Positions 36,470 to 43,874 of a stretch of DNA of 64,000 nucleotides are shown here, one piece after another (the stretch's first letter is position 1; each line of letters opens with the position of its first letter). The translations under genes and the position numbers were made by a program. Where the stretch lies: positions 716,581 through 780,580 of the forward strand of contig NZ_KN676113.1 of assembly GCF_000802185.1 (NCBI RefSeq). Direction: 5' to 3'. The notes under the pieces were generated by a model. It searched no databases, was not told the origin of the DNA, and saw only the letters and a list, made by a program, of their open reading frames with translations. This DNA comes from Belnapia sp. F-4-1 (lineage in GTDB: Bacteria > Pseudomonadota > Alphaproteobacteria > Acetobacterales > Acetobacteraceae).

Positions 36470-37648
36470 GTGAACCCCATCGAGCATATTCGGCTGTACC
36501 AGGATGAACTCACCGGCTGGCGAAGGGATTTCCATGCCCATCCGGAAACCGGCTTCGAGGAGGTGCGCACGGGCGCGCTGGTGGCGGAACGGCTGGAATC
36601 CTGGGGAATCGAGGTGCATCGCGGCATCGGCCGCACCGGGCTGGTCGGCGTGCTGCGGGCGGGGAATGGCGATCGCGCGGTCGGGCTGCGCGCCGACATG
36701 GATGCGCTCGACATGCCGGAGGCGAACGACTTCGCCCACCGCTCCACCATCCCCGGCAAGATGCATGGCTGCGGCCATGACGGGCACACCACCATGCTGC
36801 TCGGCGCCGCCCGCTACCTGGCCGAGACGCGCAACTTCAACGGTACCGTCCACTTCATCTTCCAGCCGGCCGAGGAAGGCCAGGGCGGCGCGCGGTCGAT
36901 GGTGGAGGAGGGGCTGTTCCATCGCTTCCCCTGCAATGCCGTCTACGGGTTGCACAATCGGCCGGGCATGCCGGTCGGGCAGTATGGCATCCGCGCCGGC
37001 GCGATGATGGCCGGCTGCGCCTTCTTCGATCTCGTGGTCCAGGGTCGCGGCGGGCATGGGGCGCGACCGGAGAGCACGATCGATCCGGTAGTCTGCGGCG
37101 CGGCCATCGTCTCGGCCTACCAGTCCATCATCGGGCGCAACGTGGCGCCGAACGACACCGGCGTCGTCAGCGTCACCGGCTTCAGCGCCGGCACGGCCTA
37201 CAACGTCATCCCCGACCAGGTCTCGCTGCGGGGCACCGTCCGTGCCTTCCGCACCGAAACCATGGCGTTGATCGAGCGGCGCATGCAGGCGCTCGCGGCC
37301 AGCATCGCCGAGGGCTTCGGCGCCGAGGCGCGGCTCGACTTCCGCGAGGTCACGGTGCCGGTGGTGAACGGCGCGGAGCAGACGGCGACCATCGCGGATG
37401 CCGCGGCCGCGATGGTCGGCGAGGCGGCGGTGGACCGCAACCGCATCCCGGCCATGGGTTCGGAGGATTTCTCCTACATGATGGCCGAAGTGCCGGGCGC
37501 CTACATCCTTGTCGGCAACGGCGAGGGCGAGGCCGGCGGCTGCGAGGTCCACAACCCTCACTACGATTTCAACGACGCCGCCATCCCCTATGGCGCAGGC
37601 GTGCTGGCGGCGGTGGTGGAGCGGGAACTCGCGCCGATGAAAAGCTAG
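36470..37648 (+). CDS. M20 family metallo-amidohydrolase (hippurate / N-acyl-amino-acid hydrolase)
   Basis: The 392-residue enzyme carries the M20D pattern: RDFHAHPETGFEEVRTGALV, GLRADMDALDMPE, KMHGCGHDGHTTMLLGAA with metal ligands C101, H103 and probable H106, the catalytic FQPAEEGQGGA (E135/E136), VYGLHNRPGMPVG (H162) and the C-terminal VHNPHYDFND. Members remove acyl groups from N-acyl amino acids or hippurate, or amide groups from indole acetamide-like substrates. The start is GTG at 36470 with AGGAGA 5 bases upstream; an overlapping ATG at 36468 is out of frame and stops at once. Cytosolic. Confidence 0.9.
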   Translation: MNPIEHIRLYQDELTGWRRDFHAHPETGFEEVRTGALVAERLESWGIEVHRGIGRTGLVGVLRAGNGDRAVGLRADMDALDMPEANDFAHRSTIPGKMHGCGHDGHTTMLLGAARYLAETRNFNGTVHFIFQPAEEGQGGARSMVEEGLFHRFPCNAVYGLHNRPGMPVGQYGIRAGAMMAGCAFFDLVVQGRGGHGARPESTIDPVVCGAAIVSAYQSIIGRNVAPNDTGVVSVTGFSAGTAYNVIPDQVSLRGTVRAFRTETMALIERRMQALAASIAEGFGAEARLDFREVTVPVVNGAEQTATIADAAAAMVGEAAVDRNRIPAMGSEDFSYMMAEVPGAYILVGNGEGEAGGCEVHNPHYDFNDAAIPYGAGVLAAVVERELAPMKS

Positions 37649-37728
37649 GACAACGCAACGGAACCGTGGGACGGGCGTTCGCGTCGGGCGGGCCGCTGGA
37701 GGCTCGAGGACCACGGAACCGAGCCCGG

Positions 37729-39633
37729 ATGCCTGAATCACGACCTGCCCCTGCGCCACCCCGCGGCCTGAGCGCGGCAGGCACCCCCGCTTCCGGCCTG
37801 CAGATGCTCCAAGGCGCGCTGCTCGTCATCGCAGTGCTCTATTTCGGGCGGGAGCTGCTGGTACCGCTGGTGCTGGCCGTGCTGCTCGCCTTCGTCCTGG
37901 CACCGGTGGTGCGGGTGCTGCGGCGGACCCGCATGCCGCGCTCTGCGGCCGTCGTGATCAGCGTGCTGCTGGCCTGCGCCATCATCTTCGGCATCGGCGG
38001 GTTGATGGGGCGGCAGGCGACGATGCTCGCCGAGAACCTGCCGAGCTATCAGACAACCATCCGCGAGAAGCTTTCCGGCCTGCAAAGCGCGGGCGGCTGG
38101 ATCGACCGGCTGAGCGGCGCCGTGCAGGCTGTCGGCCACGGCATGGGCGGCCGGGAGGGACCCACGCCGGCCGTCTCGGGCGACCCGGTGCGGCCGCCGA
38201 TGCCGGTCGAGATCCACACGCCGGACCCGACGCCGTTCGACATGCTCCGCAGCGTGGCGGAGCCCCTGCTCGGGCCGCTGGCGACGGCCGGCATCGTCGT
38301 CATCCTCGTCATCTTCATCCTGCTTTACCGCGAGGATCTGCGCGACCGGCTGATCCGCCTGGCCGGCGCGCGCGACCTGCACCGCACCATGGCGGCGATG
38401 GACGACGCGGCCTATCGCCTTTCCCGCTTCTTCCTCGCGCAGACCGGGATGAATGCCCTGTTCGGCCTGTTCATCGCCGCCGCGCTCTGGGCCATCGGCA
38501 TTCCCAACCCGCTGCTTTGGGGCTTCGTCGCCGGGCTGATGCGCTTCGTGCCCTTCATCGGCGTGTTCATCACGGTGAGCGGGCCGGTGCTGCTGGCCCT
38601 CGCCGTCGATCCGGGCTGGGCAACCCTGATCTGGGTGCTGGTGCTCTTCGGCATCAGCGAGATGCTGATGGGCCAGGTGGTCGAGCCGATGGTCTTCGGC
38701 CATTCGACCGGCCTTTCGCCGATCGCCGTGATCGCCGCGGCGACTTTCTGGACCTGGCTCTGGGGGCCGGTCGGGCTGCTGCTGGCGGTGCCGCTGACGG
38801 TCTGCCTCGTCGTGCTCGGGCGGCATGTGGACCGGCTGGAATTCCTTGAGGTGATGCTCGGCGACCGGCCACCGCTCGACCCGGAGGAAACCTTCTACCA
38901 GCGGGCGCTGGCGGGCGACTCCAACGCGCTGGCCGAGCAGGCCGAGCGCTGCCTGAAGGACAAGCCCCTCGCCGACTACCTCGATGCGGTGGCGCTGCCG
39001 GCGCTGCGGCTTGCCCAGGCCGATGCGGTGCATGGCGCCCTCCGCCCGGAGCGGCGAGATGCCCTGCTGCGCAGCGTGGAGCTGCTGATCGAGGACCTGG
39101 AGGAGGAAGAGGACCCGGTGCCGCCCGATGGCGAGACGCCGCAGGAGCCCATTCCCGCCGCCTGGCATGTGCCGGGCGCGGTCCTTTGCCTGCCAGGGCG
39201 CGGGCCCTTCGATGCGCTGGCGGCCAATATGCTCGGCCAGGTGCTGGCGCGGCGCGGCTTCGGCGTTCAGGTCGGGGGCGTGAGCGCCGTGCCGGGGGCG
39301 CCGCCGCGGCTGATCTGCCTCTGCCTGCTGGAGGGCGGCAGCAGCAGCGCGACCGCCCGCTACCTGCTGCGCCGGGCGCGGCGTCGGCTGCCGGGCGTGC
39401 CGGCCATCGCCCTCGCCTGGTCGCCCGATGGCGGAGGGGAGAGCGACGGCGTGCTCGCCAAGGCGCTGCGGGCGGAGGGCGAATCGGCCCCGCTGCAACT
39501 GGCGATGAACCTGGCCGAGGCGCTGGACCTGGCGGTGGAGGCGAGCGGCACGGCGCCGGCACCGGTGCTCACCGCACCGGCACCCCGGCCGGAGGCGCCG
39601 CCCTCGATCGGCGTGGCGCCGGCGCCCGCCTGA
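37729..39633 (+). CDS. AI-2E family membrane protein with long soluble C-terminal extension
   Basis: The N-terminal ~380 residues follow the AI-2E/PerM family: LYFGRELLVPLVLAVLLAFV, FIPFIG-type block FVPFIGVFITVSGPVLLALA, and MLMGQVVEPMVFGHSTGLSP with VPLTVCLVVLGRHV. A further ~235 residues then form a soluble region (DPEETFYQRALAGDSNALAE, later ELLIEDLEEEEDPVPPDG, and a Rossmann-like AVLCLPGRGPFDALAANMLG). The extension ends in a Pro/Ala-rich tail. The length of 634 is far above the usual 350-400. The start at 37729 fits the family best; GTG at 37666 would add 21 residues. Substrate is unknown. Confidence 0.82.
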   Translation: MPESRPAPAPPRGLSAAGTPASGLQMLQGALLVIAVLYFGRELLVPLVLAVLLAFVLAPVVRVLRRTRMPRSAAVVISVLLACAIIFGIGGLMGRQATMLAENLPSYQTTIREKLSGLQSAGGWIDRLSGAVQAVGHGMGGREGPTPAVSGDPVRPPMPVEIHTPDPTPFDMLRSVAEPLLGPLATAGIVVILVIFILLYREDLRDRLIRLAGARDLHRTMAAMDDAAYRLSRFFLAQTGMNALFGLFIAAALWAIGIPNPLLWGFVAGLMRFVPFIGVFITVSGPVLLALAVDPGWATLIWVLVLFGISEMLMGQVVEPMVFGHSTGLSPIAVIAAATFWTWLWGPVGLLLAVPLTVCLVVLGRHVDRLEFLEVMLGDRPPLDPEETFYQRALAGDSNALAEQAERCLKDKPLADYLDAVALPALRLAQADAVHGALRPERRDALLRSVELLIEDLEEEEDPVPPDGETPQEPIPAAWHVPGAVLCLPGRGPFDALAANMLGQVLARRGFGVQVGGVSAVPGAPPRLICLCLLEGGSSSATARYLLRRARRRLPGVPAIALAWSPDGGGESDGVLAKALRAEGESAPLQLAMNLAEALDLAVEASGTAPAPVLTAPAPRPEAPPSIGVAPAPA

Positions 39634-39643
39634 AGCTCCTCCC

Positions 39644-39673
39644 GCATCCGCCCGGCGGCAGCTAGGCGGATGC
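39644..39673. terminator. Hairpin between convergent AI-2E and accA genes
   Basis: GCATCCGCC (39644-39652) and GGCGGATGC (39665-39673) are perfectly complementary, giving a 9-bp stem and 12-base loop just after the AI-2E stop and just before the accA stop. It can serve both transcripts. Confidence 0.5.
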
Positions 39674-39677
39674 AGGG

Positions 39678-40634
39678 CTAGACCACGCTGTTGCGGCCCA
39701 TCTCCAGGAACTTCTCACGGCGGCGGGCACGCAGCGTGGCGCCATCCAGCGCCAGCAACGGCTCCAGGCTGTCCCAGACCTTGTCGCCGACCGCGGCGAG
39801 CGTGGCCTCCGGGTCGCGGTGCGCTCCACCCATCGGCTCCGGCACCACGGCATCGACCAGGTTGAGGCGGCGGAGATCTTCCGCCGTGAGCTTCAGCGCC
39901 TCGGCCGCGGTCGGCGCCTGGGCGGCATCACGCCAGAGGATGCTGGCGCAGCCTTCCGGGCTGATGACCGAATAGACCGAATGCTCCAGCATCAAGATGC
40001 GGTCGGCCGCCGCCAGGGCGATGGCGCCGCCCGAGCCGCCCTCGCCGATGATGGTGGCGACGAAGGGCACCGGCGCCTCGAGCCCCGCCTCGATGGAGCG
40101 GGCGATGGCCTCCGCCTGGCCGCGCGCCTCGGCCTCGATGCCCGGGAAGGCGCCGGCGGTGTCGACGAAGGAGAGGATGGGCAGGCCGAAGCGGCTGGCG
40201 AGCTCCATGATGCGGCGGGCCTTGCGGTAGCCCTCCGGCCGGGCCATGCCGAAATTATGCAGCACCCGGCTCTCGGTGTCGCTGCCCTTCTCCGTTCCCA
40301 GCACGGCGACCGCCCGGCCGCGGAAGCGCCCGAGGCCGCCCACCACCGCCGCATCGTCGGCAAAGGCCCGGTCGCCGGCCAGCGGCGTCCACTCCTCGAT
40401 ATGGGCGCGGATGTAATCGAGGCATTTCGGCCGGTCGGGGTGGCGGGCGACCAGGGTCTTCTGCCAGGGCGAAAGCTTGGCATAGGTGGTCTTCAGCAGG
40501 GCCTGCGCCTTGTCGCGCATCCGCGCGACTTCCTCGGCAACGTCGATCCCGCCGGCATCGGAGGTCCGACGCAGCTCCTCGATCTTGCCTTCCAGCTCGG
40601 CGATCGGCTTCTCGAAATCCAGGAAGTGGCGCAT
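39678..40634 (-). CDS. accA: Acetyl-CoA carboxylase carboxyltransferase subunit alpha
   Basis: The 318-residue protein, together with AccD, transfers CO2 from biotin to acetyl-CoA in fatty acid synthesis. Seen: FLDFEKPIAELEGKIEELR, ARHPDRPKCLDYI, NFGMARPEGYRKARRIMELA, LPILSFVDTAGAFPGIEAE, ATIIGEGGSGGAIALAAADR, VYSVISPEGCASILWRDA and LNLVDAVVPEPMGGAHRD. All are standard for AccA, and the length is normal. The gene follows xerD on the same strand after a 309-base spacer, so it probably has its own promoter. Cytosolic. Confidence 0.97.
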   Translation of the reverse strand: MRHFLDFEKPIAELEGKIEELRRTSDAGGIDVAEEVARMRDKAQALLKTTYAKLSPWQKTLVARHPDRPKCLDYIRAHIEEWTPLAGDRAFADDAAVVGGLGRFRGRAVAVLGTEKGSDTESRVLHNFGMARPEGYRKARRIMELASRFGLPILSFVDTAGAFPGIEAEARGQAEAIARSIEAGLEAPVPFVATIIGEGGSGGAIALAAADRILMLEHSVYSVISPEGCASILWRDAAQAPTAAEALKLTAEDLRRLNLVDAVVPEPMGGAHRDPEATLAAVGDKVWDSLEPLLALDGATLRARRREKFLEMGRNSVV

Positions 40635-40943
40635 GGCCGGCGGGGTTAGCGGAAAAGCTGCCGCTGCGGAAGCGGGGGCGGAGTGGGCAGGACTTGAGCC
40701 ATTGATTCAGCCCCGTACCGCACCCTGCTGCTCCGTCACCGCGACCCTCGCGTGGAATGATGCCGCACCCTTTCACTCGCCGCGACCGCATGACCAAGAA
40801 GCTAGGGTGGTTGGAAATCCTCTCCCGCCATGCCGGCGTCGGGCTGCGGGACGCCGTGTCGCATGGGGGTTAATGCCCATGCATCCGAAGGCGCGCCGGA
40901 CCTGGCCGGCCGGGTGCCGCCGGCCATGGCGGAGAGGGCCGCT
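40635..40943 (-). other. 309-base intergenic region xerD-accA with three inverted repeats
   Basis: No gene is seen here. Three GC-rich inverted repeats follow each other: CGGCGTC/GACGCCG (40834-40840 with 40850-40856), GCATGGG/CCCATGC (40861-40867 with 40876-40882) and GGCCGGC/GCCGGCC (40904-40910 with 40919-40925). The last is placed as an xerD terminator; the other two sit in what would be the accA leader or promoter region. I recognise no known riboswitch. Confidence 0.4.
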
Positions 40944-41846
40944 CTAACTCTCGGCAAGCGGATGATGGGCCTCGACGAGCGCCCGCAGCCGCTCCTCCAT
41001 CACCTTGGTGTAGATCTGGGTGGTGGCGATGTCGGCATGGCCAAGCAGGATCTGCAGGCTGCGGAGATCGGCGCCGCGGGCCAGCAGGTGGCTGGCGAAG
41101 GAGTGCCGCAGCACATGCGGCGAGACGCGGTCCGGGGCGAGGCCGGCCTTCATCGCCGCCTCCTTAAGCAGCAGGCCGAGGCCCTGGCGGGTCATGTGAC
41201 CGGAGGCGCCGCGCGAGGGGAAGAGCCAGCGGCGCCGGCGGTCGCCGGGGGGTGCCTCCTCCTCCCCGGCGCGGGCCTCGGCGGCGGCTTCCCGGGCACG
41301 GGAGGAGATCGGCACCAGCCGCTCCCGCCCGCCCTTGCCGCGCAGCGTGATCATCGGCTGGTCGGCACGCAGGGCGGAAGCGGGAAGCGTGACCAGCTCC
41401 GTCGCCCGCAACCCGGCGCCGTAGAGCAGCTCGATCGCGGCGACGGCCAGCGGGCCGCGACCCTTCGGCAGGGCAGCGGCGCCGGCGAGCAGGGCCCTGA
41501 CCTCATCCTCGGCCAGCGGCTTGGGCAGGGGCGGCGTCGGCCGCGGGCCGTCCAGCAACTCGGTCGGGTCGTCGGGGCGGATGCCCTCGCGGGCCAGGAA
41601 TCGGTAAAATTGACGGAGCGCGGAGAGCCGCCGCGCCGCCGTCCGCGGCTTCAGCCCGAGATCGGCGAGGGAGCGGAGATAGTCGCTGAGCGGCTCCGGC
41701 CCCACCGCCTCCGGCGCCAGGCCGAGCCGGGCGCAGAAGGCAGCGAAGTCCTCGAGGTCGGTCCGGTAGGCGGCGAGGGTGTTGAGGGCGGCGCCACGCT
41801 CCGCCGCCAGCATCTCAAGGAAGGACTCGCGGAGGGCGCCGGCCAA
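40944..41846 (-). CDS. xerD: Site-specific tyrosine recombinase XerD
   Basis: The 300-residue recombinase resolves chromosome dimers at dif together with XerC. All catalytic residues are present: R147 (GAGLRATELV), K171 (RGKGGRERLVP), H244 and R247 (SPHVLRHSFASHLL), H270 (LGHADIATTQIYT) and nucleophile Y279. The N-terminal SAM-like core-binding domain is present (LNTLAAYRTDLEDFAAFCAR). TTG at 41846 gives the normal family length and follows the stop of a 48-residue membrane-peptide gene by 4 bases. No integrase island, att site or phage gene surrounds it, and its place next to aroKB and accA is conserved, so it is the housekeeping enzyme. Confidence 0.9.
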   Translation of the reverse strand: MAGALRESFLEMLAAERGAALNTLAAYRTDLEDFAAFCARLGLAPEAVGPEPLSDYLRSLADLGLKPRTAARRLSALRQFYRFLAREGIRPDDPTELLDGPRPTPPLPKPLAEDEVRALLAGAAALPKGRGPLAVAAIELLYGAGLRATELVTLPASALRADQPMITLRGKGGRERLVPISSRAREAAAEARAGEEEAPPGDRRRRWLFPSRGASGHMTRQGLGLLLKEAAMKAGLAPDRVSPHVLRHSFASHLLARGADLRSLQILLGHADIATTQIYTKVMEERLRALVEAHHPLAES

Positions 41847-41850
41847 GGGG

Positions 41851-41997
41851 TCAGCGGGTCTGGAAGCGGTCGTTCGGCAGCACGCGCTCCACCGCGGTCG
41901 GGGTGGCGGCCGGTGGGAAGGCGCCCAGCGCCAGCAGCCCCGCCGCCGCCAGGGCAACCAGGATCACGGCCAGCAACAGGATGGGGCGGCGGAACAT
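41851..41997 (-). CDS. 48-residue single-helix membrane peptide upstream of xerD
   Basis: The frame encodes MFRRPILLLAVILVALAAAG and so on: a positively charged start, one hydrophobic helix (about residues 5-27) and a short polar tail ending NDRFQTR. AGGAG lies about 11 bases before the ATG. The gene is separated from xerD by 4 bases and is divergent from aroKB. Function unknown. Either a cleaved or an anchored topology is possible. Confidence 0.55.
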   Translation of the reverse strand: MFRRPILLLAVILVALAAAGLLALGAFPPAATPTAVERVLPNDRFQTR

Positions 41998-42084
41998 GGG
42001 CGGCTGGGCTCCTGGAGAGACGGGCTTCGGCAATGAAGCCGGCCCCATCGCATCGGGGCCGCGGTGTGCTAGCCTCTCCGCATC

Positions 42085-43824
42085 GTGTCGCGCAACACCG
42101 CCAACGCCATCGTTCCACAGGGCGCATTCGGGGCCCTGGACACCGCCATCTGGAGCGGCCCGGCCGGGCCGGAGCCCGCGCCTGCCCGGCCGGGCCGCAG
42201 CATCGTGCTGGTTGGCATGCCGGGAGCGGGCAAGACCTCGATCGGCCGCCGCCTGGCGCTGCGCCTCGGCCTCCCCTTCCTCGATGCGGATGCGGAAATC
42301 GAAGCGGCGGCCGGCCTGCCCATCACCGATATCTTCGCCCGCTACGGCGAGGCGCATTTCCGCGACGGCGAGCGGCGGGTGATCGCCCGGCTGCTGGCCG
42401 GGCCACCGCTGGTGCTGGCCACCGGCGGCGGCGCCTTCGCGGATGCGCGGACGCGGGCGGCCATCCGCGCCTCGGGCGCCGTTTCCGTCTGGCTGCACTG
42501 CCGCATGGCGACGCTGCTGAAGCGCGTCGCCGGGCGCGAGCACCGCCCGATGTTCCTCAATGCCGACCCGGCCGAGGTGCTGGAGCGGCTTATGGTGGCG
42601 CGCCACCCCCTTTATGCCGAGGCCGATATCGTGATCGCCTGTTCCGACGAGAGCCCCGAGGTCACCACCCGCCGGGTGCAGCAGGCCGTGGAAGACTGGC
42701 AGCCCCCCGTCCGCCTCTCGGTCCCGCTCGGGGAGCGAGGCTACGACATCCTGATCGGCGAGGGTCTGCTGGCCCGGGCGGGGGCGCTCCTCGCCCCGAT
42801 CCTGCCCGCCCGCCGCGTGGTGGTGGTGACGGACGAGGTGGTCGGGCCGCTGCACCTGCCCACCCTGCGGGCCGGCCTCGCCGAGACCGGCACCGCCATC
42901 ATCGCCGAGATCACCGTGCCGTCCGGCGAGGCGAGCAAGGATATCGGCGTGCTCCATCGCGTGCTGGAGCAGATGCTGACGGCCGGGGCCGACAGGCGGA
43001 CGGCGGTGCTGGCGCTCGGCGGTGGGGTGGTGGGCGACCTGGCCGGCTTCGCTGCGGCGGTCGCGCTGCGCGGCCTGCCCTTCGTCCAGCTTCCGACGAC
43101 GCTGCTCGCCCAGGTGGACAGTTCGGTCGGCGGCAAGACCGGCGTGAACCTGTCGCTCGGCAAGAACCTGGTCGGCGCCTTCCACCAGCCGCGGCTGGTC
43201 CTGGCCGACAGCGGGACGCTCGGCACCCTTCCGGTGCGGGAGCTGCGCGCCGGCTATGCCGAGGTGGCGAAGCACGGGCTGCTCTCCGGCGAACGGTTCT
43301 GGCGCTGGTGCGAGGCCCATGGCCCTGCCCTCGTCGGCGGCGACCGCGAGGCGCTGGTGACGGCGGTGCTGGAAAGCTGCCGGCTGAAATCCAGCGTCGT
43401 CGCAGGCGACGAGCGGGAGGAAAGCGCCGAGGGTGGCCGGGCGCTGCTCAATCTCGGCCATACCTTCGGCCACGCGCTGGAGGCGGAGTGCGGCTACGGC
43501 GGCATGTTGCTGCACGGCGAGGCGGTGGGGGTCGGGCTCGGCCTCGCCGCCGGCCTCTCGGCCCGGCTCGGCCATTGCAGCCAGGAGCTGCCGGGGCGGG
43601 TGATCGCCCATCTCCAGGCCTGCGGCATGCCGGCACGGATCGGCGACCTGCCCCGGCGCTTCTCCGCCGCGGCGCTGCTCGGGCGGATGCGGAAGGACAA
43701 GAAGGCCCGCGACGGTGCGCTGCGCTTCGTGCTGCTGCGCGGGCCGGGCGAGGCCTTCACCGCCGGCGACGTATCGCCGGAGACGGTTGAGCGGCTGCTG
43801 CTGGACGAGGGCTGCGAGGCCTAG
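42085..43824 (+). CDS. aroKB: Bifunctional shikimate kinase / 3-dehydroquinate synthase (AroK-AroB fusion)
   Basis: One continuous 579-residue frame joins two shikimate-pathway enzymes. The kinase (about 38-205) has Walker A VGMPGAGKTS, FLDADAEIEAAAG, the shikimate-binding FRDGERRVIARLL, GGGAFAD and the lid EHRPMF. The synthase (about 210-579) has TDEVVGPLHLPTL, SGEASKD, LALGGGVVGDLAGFAAAV, LPTTLLAQVDSSVGGKTGVN, GYAEVAKHGLL and LNLGHTFGHALEAE with zinc ligands. They do not catalyse consecutive steps (AroB is step 2, AroK step 5). The start is GTG at 42085. Such fusions are known in Rhodospirillales. Cytosolic. Confidence 0.95.
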   Translation: MSRNTANAIVPQGAFGALDTAIWSGPAGPEPAPARPGRSIVLVGMPGAGKTSIGRRLALRLGLPFLDADAEIEAAAGLPITDIFARYGEAHFRDGERRVIARLLAGPPLVLATGGGAFADARTRAAIRASGAVSVWLHCRMATLLKRVAGREHRPMFLNADPAEVLERLMVARHPLYAEADIVIACSDESPEVTTRRVQQAVEDWQPPVRLSVPLGERGYDILIGEGLLARAGALLAPILPARRVVVVTDEVVGPLHLPTLRAGLAETGTAIIAEITVPSGEASKDIGVLHRVLEQMLTAGADRRTAVLALGGGVVGDLAGFAAAVALRGLPFVQLPTTLLAQVDSSVGGKTGVNLSLGKNLVGAFHQPRLVLADSGTLGTLPVRELRAGYAEVAKHGLLSGERFWRWCEAHGPALVGGDREALVTAVLESCRLKSSVVAGDEREESAEGGRALLNLGHTFGHALEAECGYGGMLLHGEAVGVGLGLAAGLSARLGHCSQELPGRVIAHLQACGMPARIGDLPRRFSAAALLGRMRKDKKARDGALRFVLLRGPGEAFTAGDVSPETVERLLLDEGCEA

Positions 43825-43833
43825 GCCGGGATC

Positions 43834-43853
43834 ACCGGCCGCTTCCGGCCGGT
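43834..43853. terminator. Hairpin between convergent aroKB and sensor kinase genes
   Basis: ACCGGCCG (43834-43841) and CGGCCGGT (43846-43853) make an 8-bp perfect stem with a CTTC tetraloop, 10 bases after the aroKB stop and 21 bases before the stop of the convergent kinase gene. A compact, likely bidirectional terminator. Confidence 0.55.
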
Positions 43854-43874
43854 CCAGCCTTCGGCGATCCTGCC

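Noticed and set aside
40944-41846. Tyrosine recombinase as evidence for an integrated mobile element
   Set aside because: The protein is a standard XerD, with housekeeping neighbours and no att repeats, excisionase, phage or plasmid genes.
40830-43790. Very long plus-strand open frame (986 codons) across xerD, a short peptide gene and aroKB
   Set aside because: It is antisense to xerD and out of frame with aroKB, is extremely Arg/Ala/Gly/Pro-rich, and has no domain. Long antisense frames are expected at this GC content.
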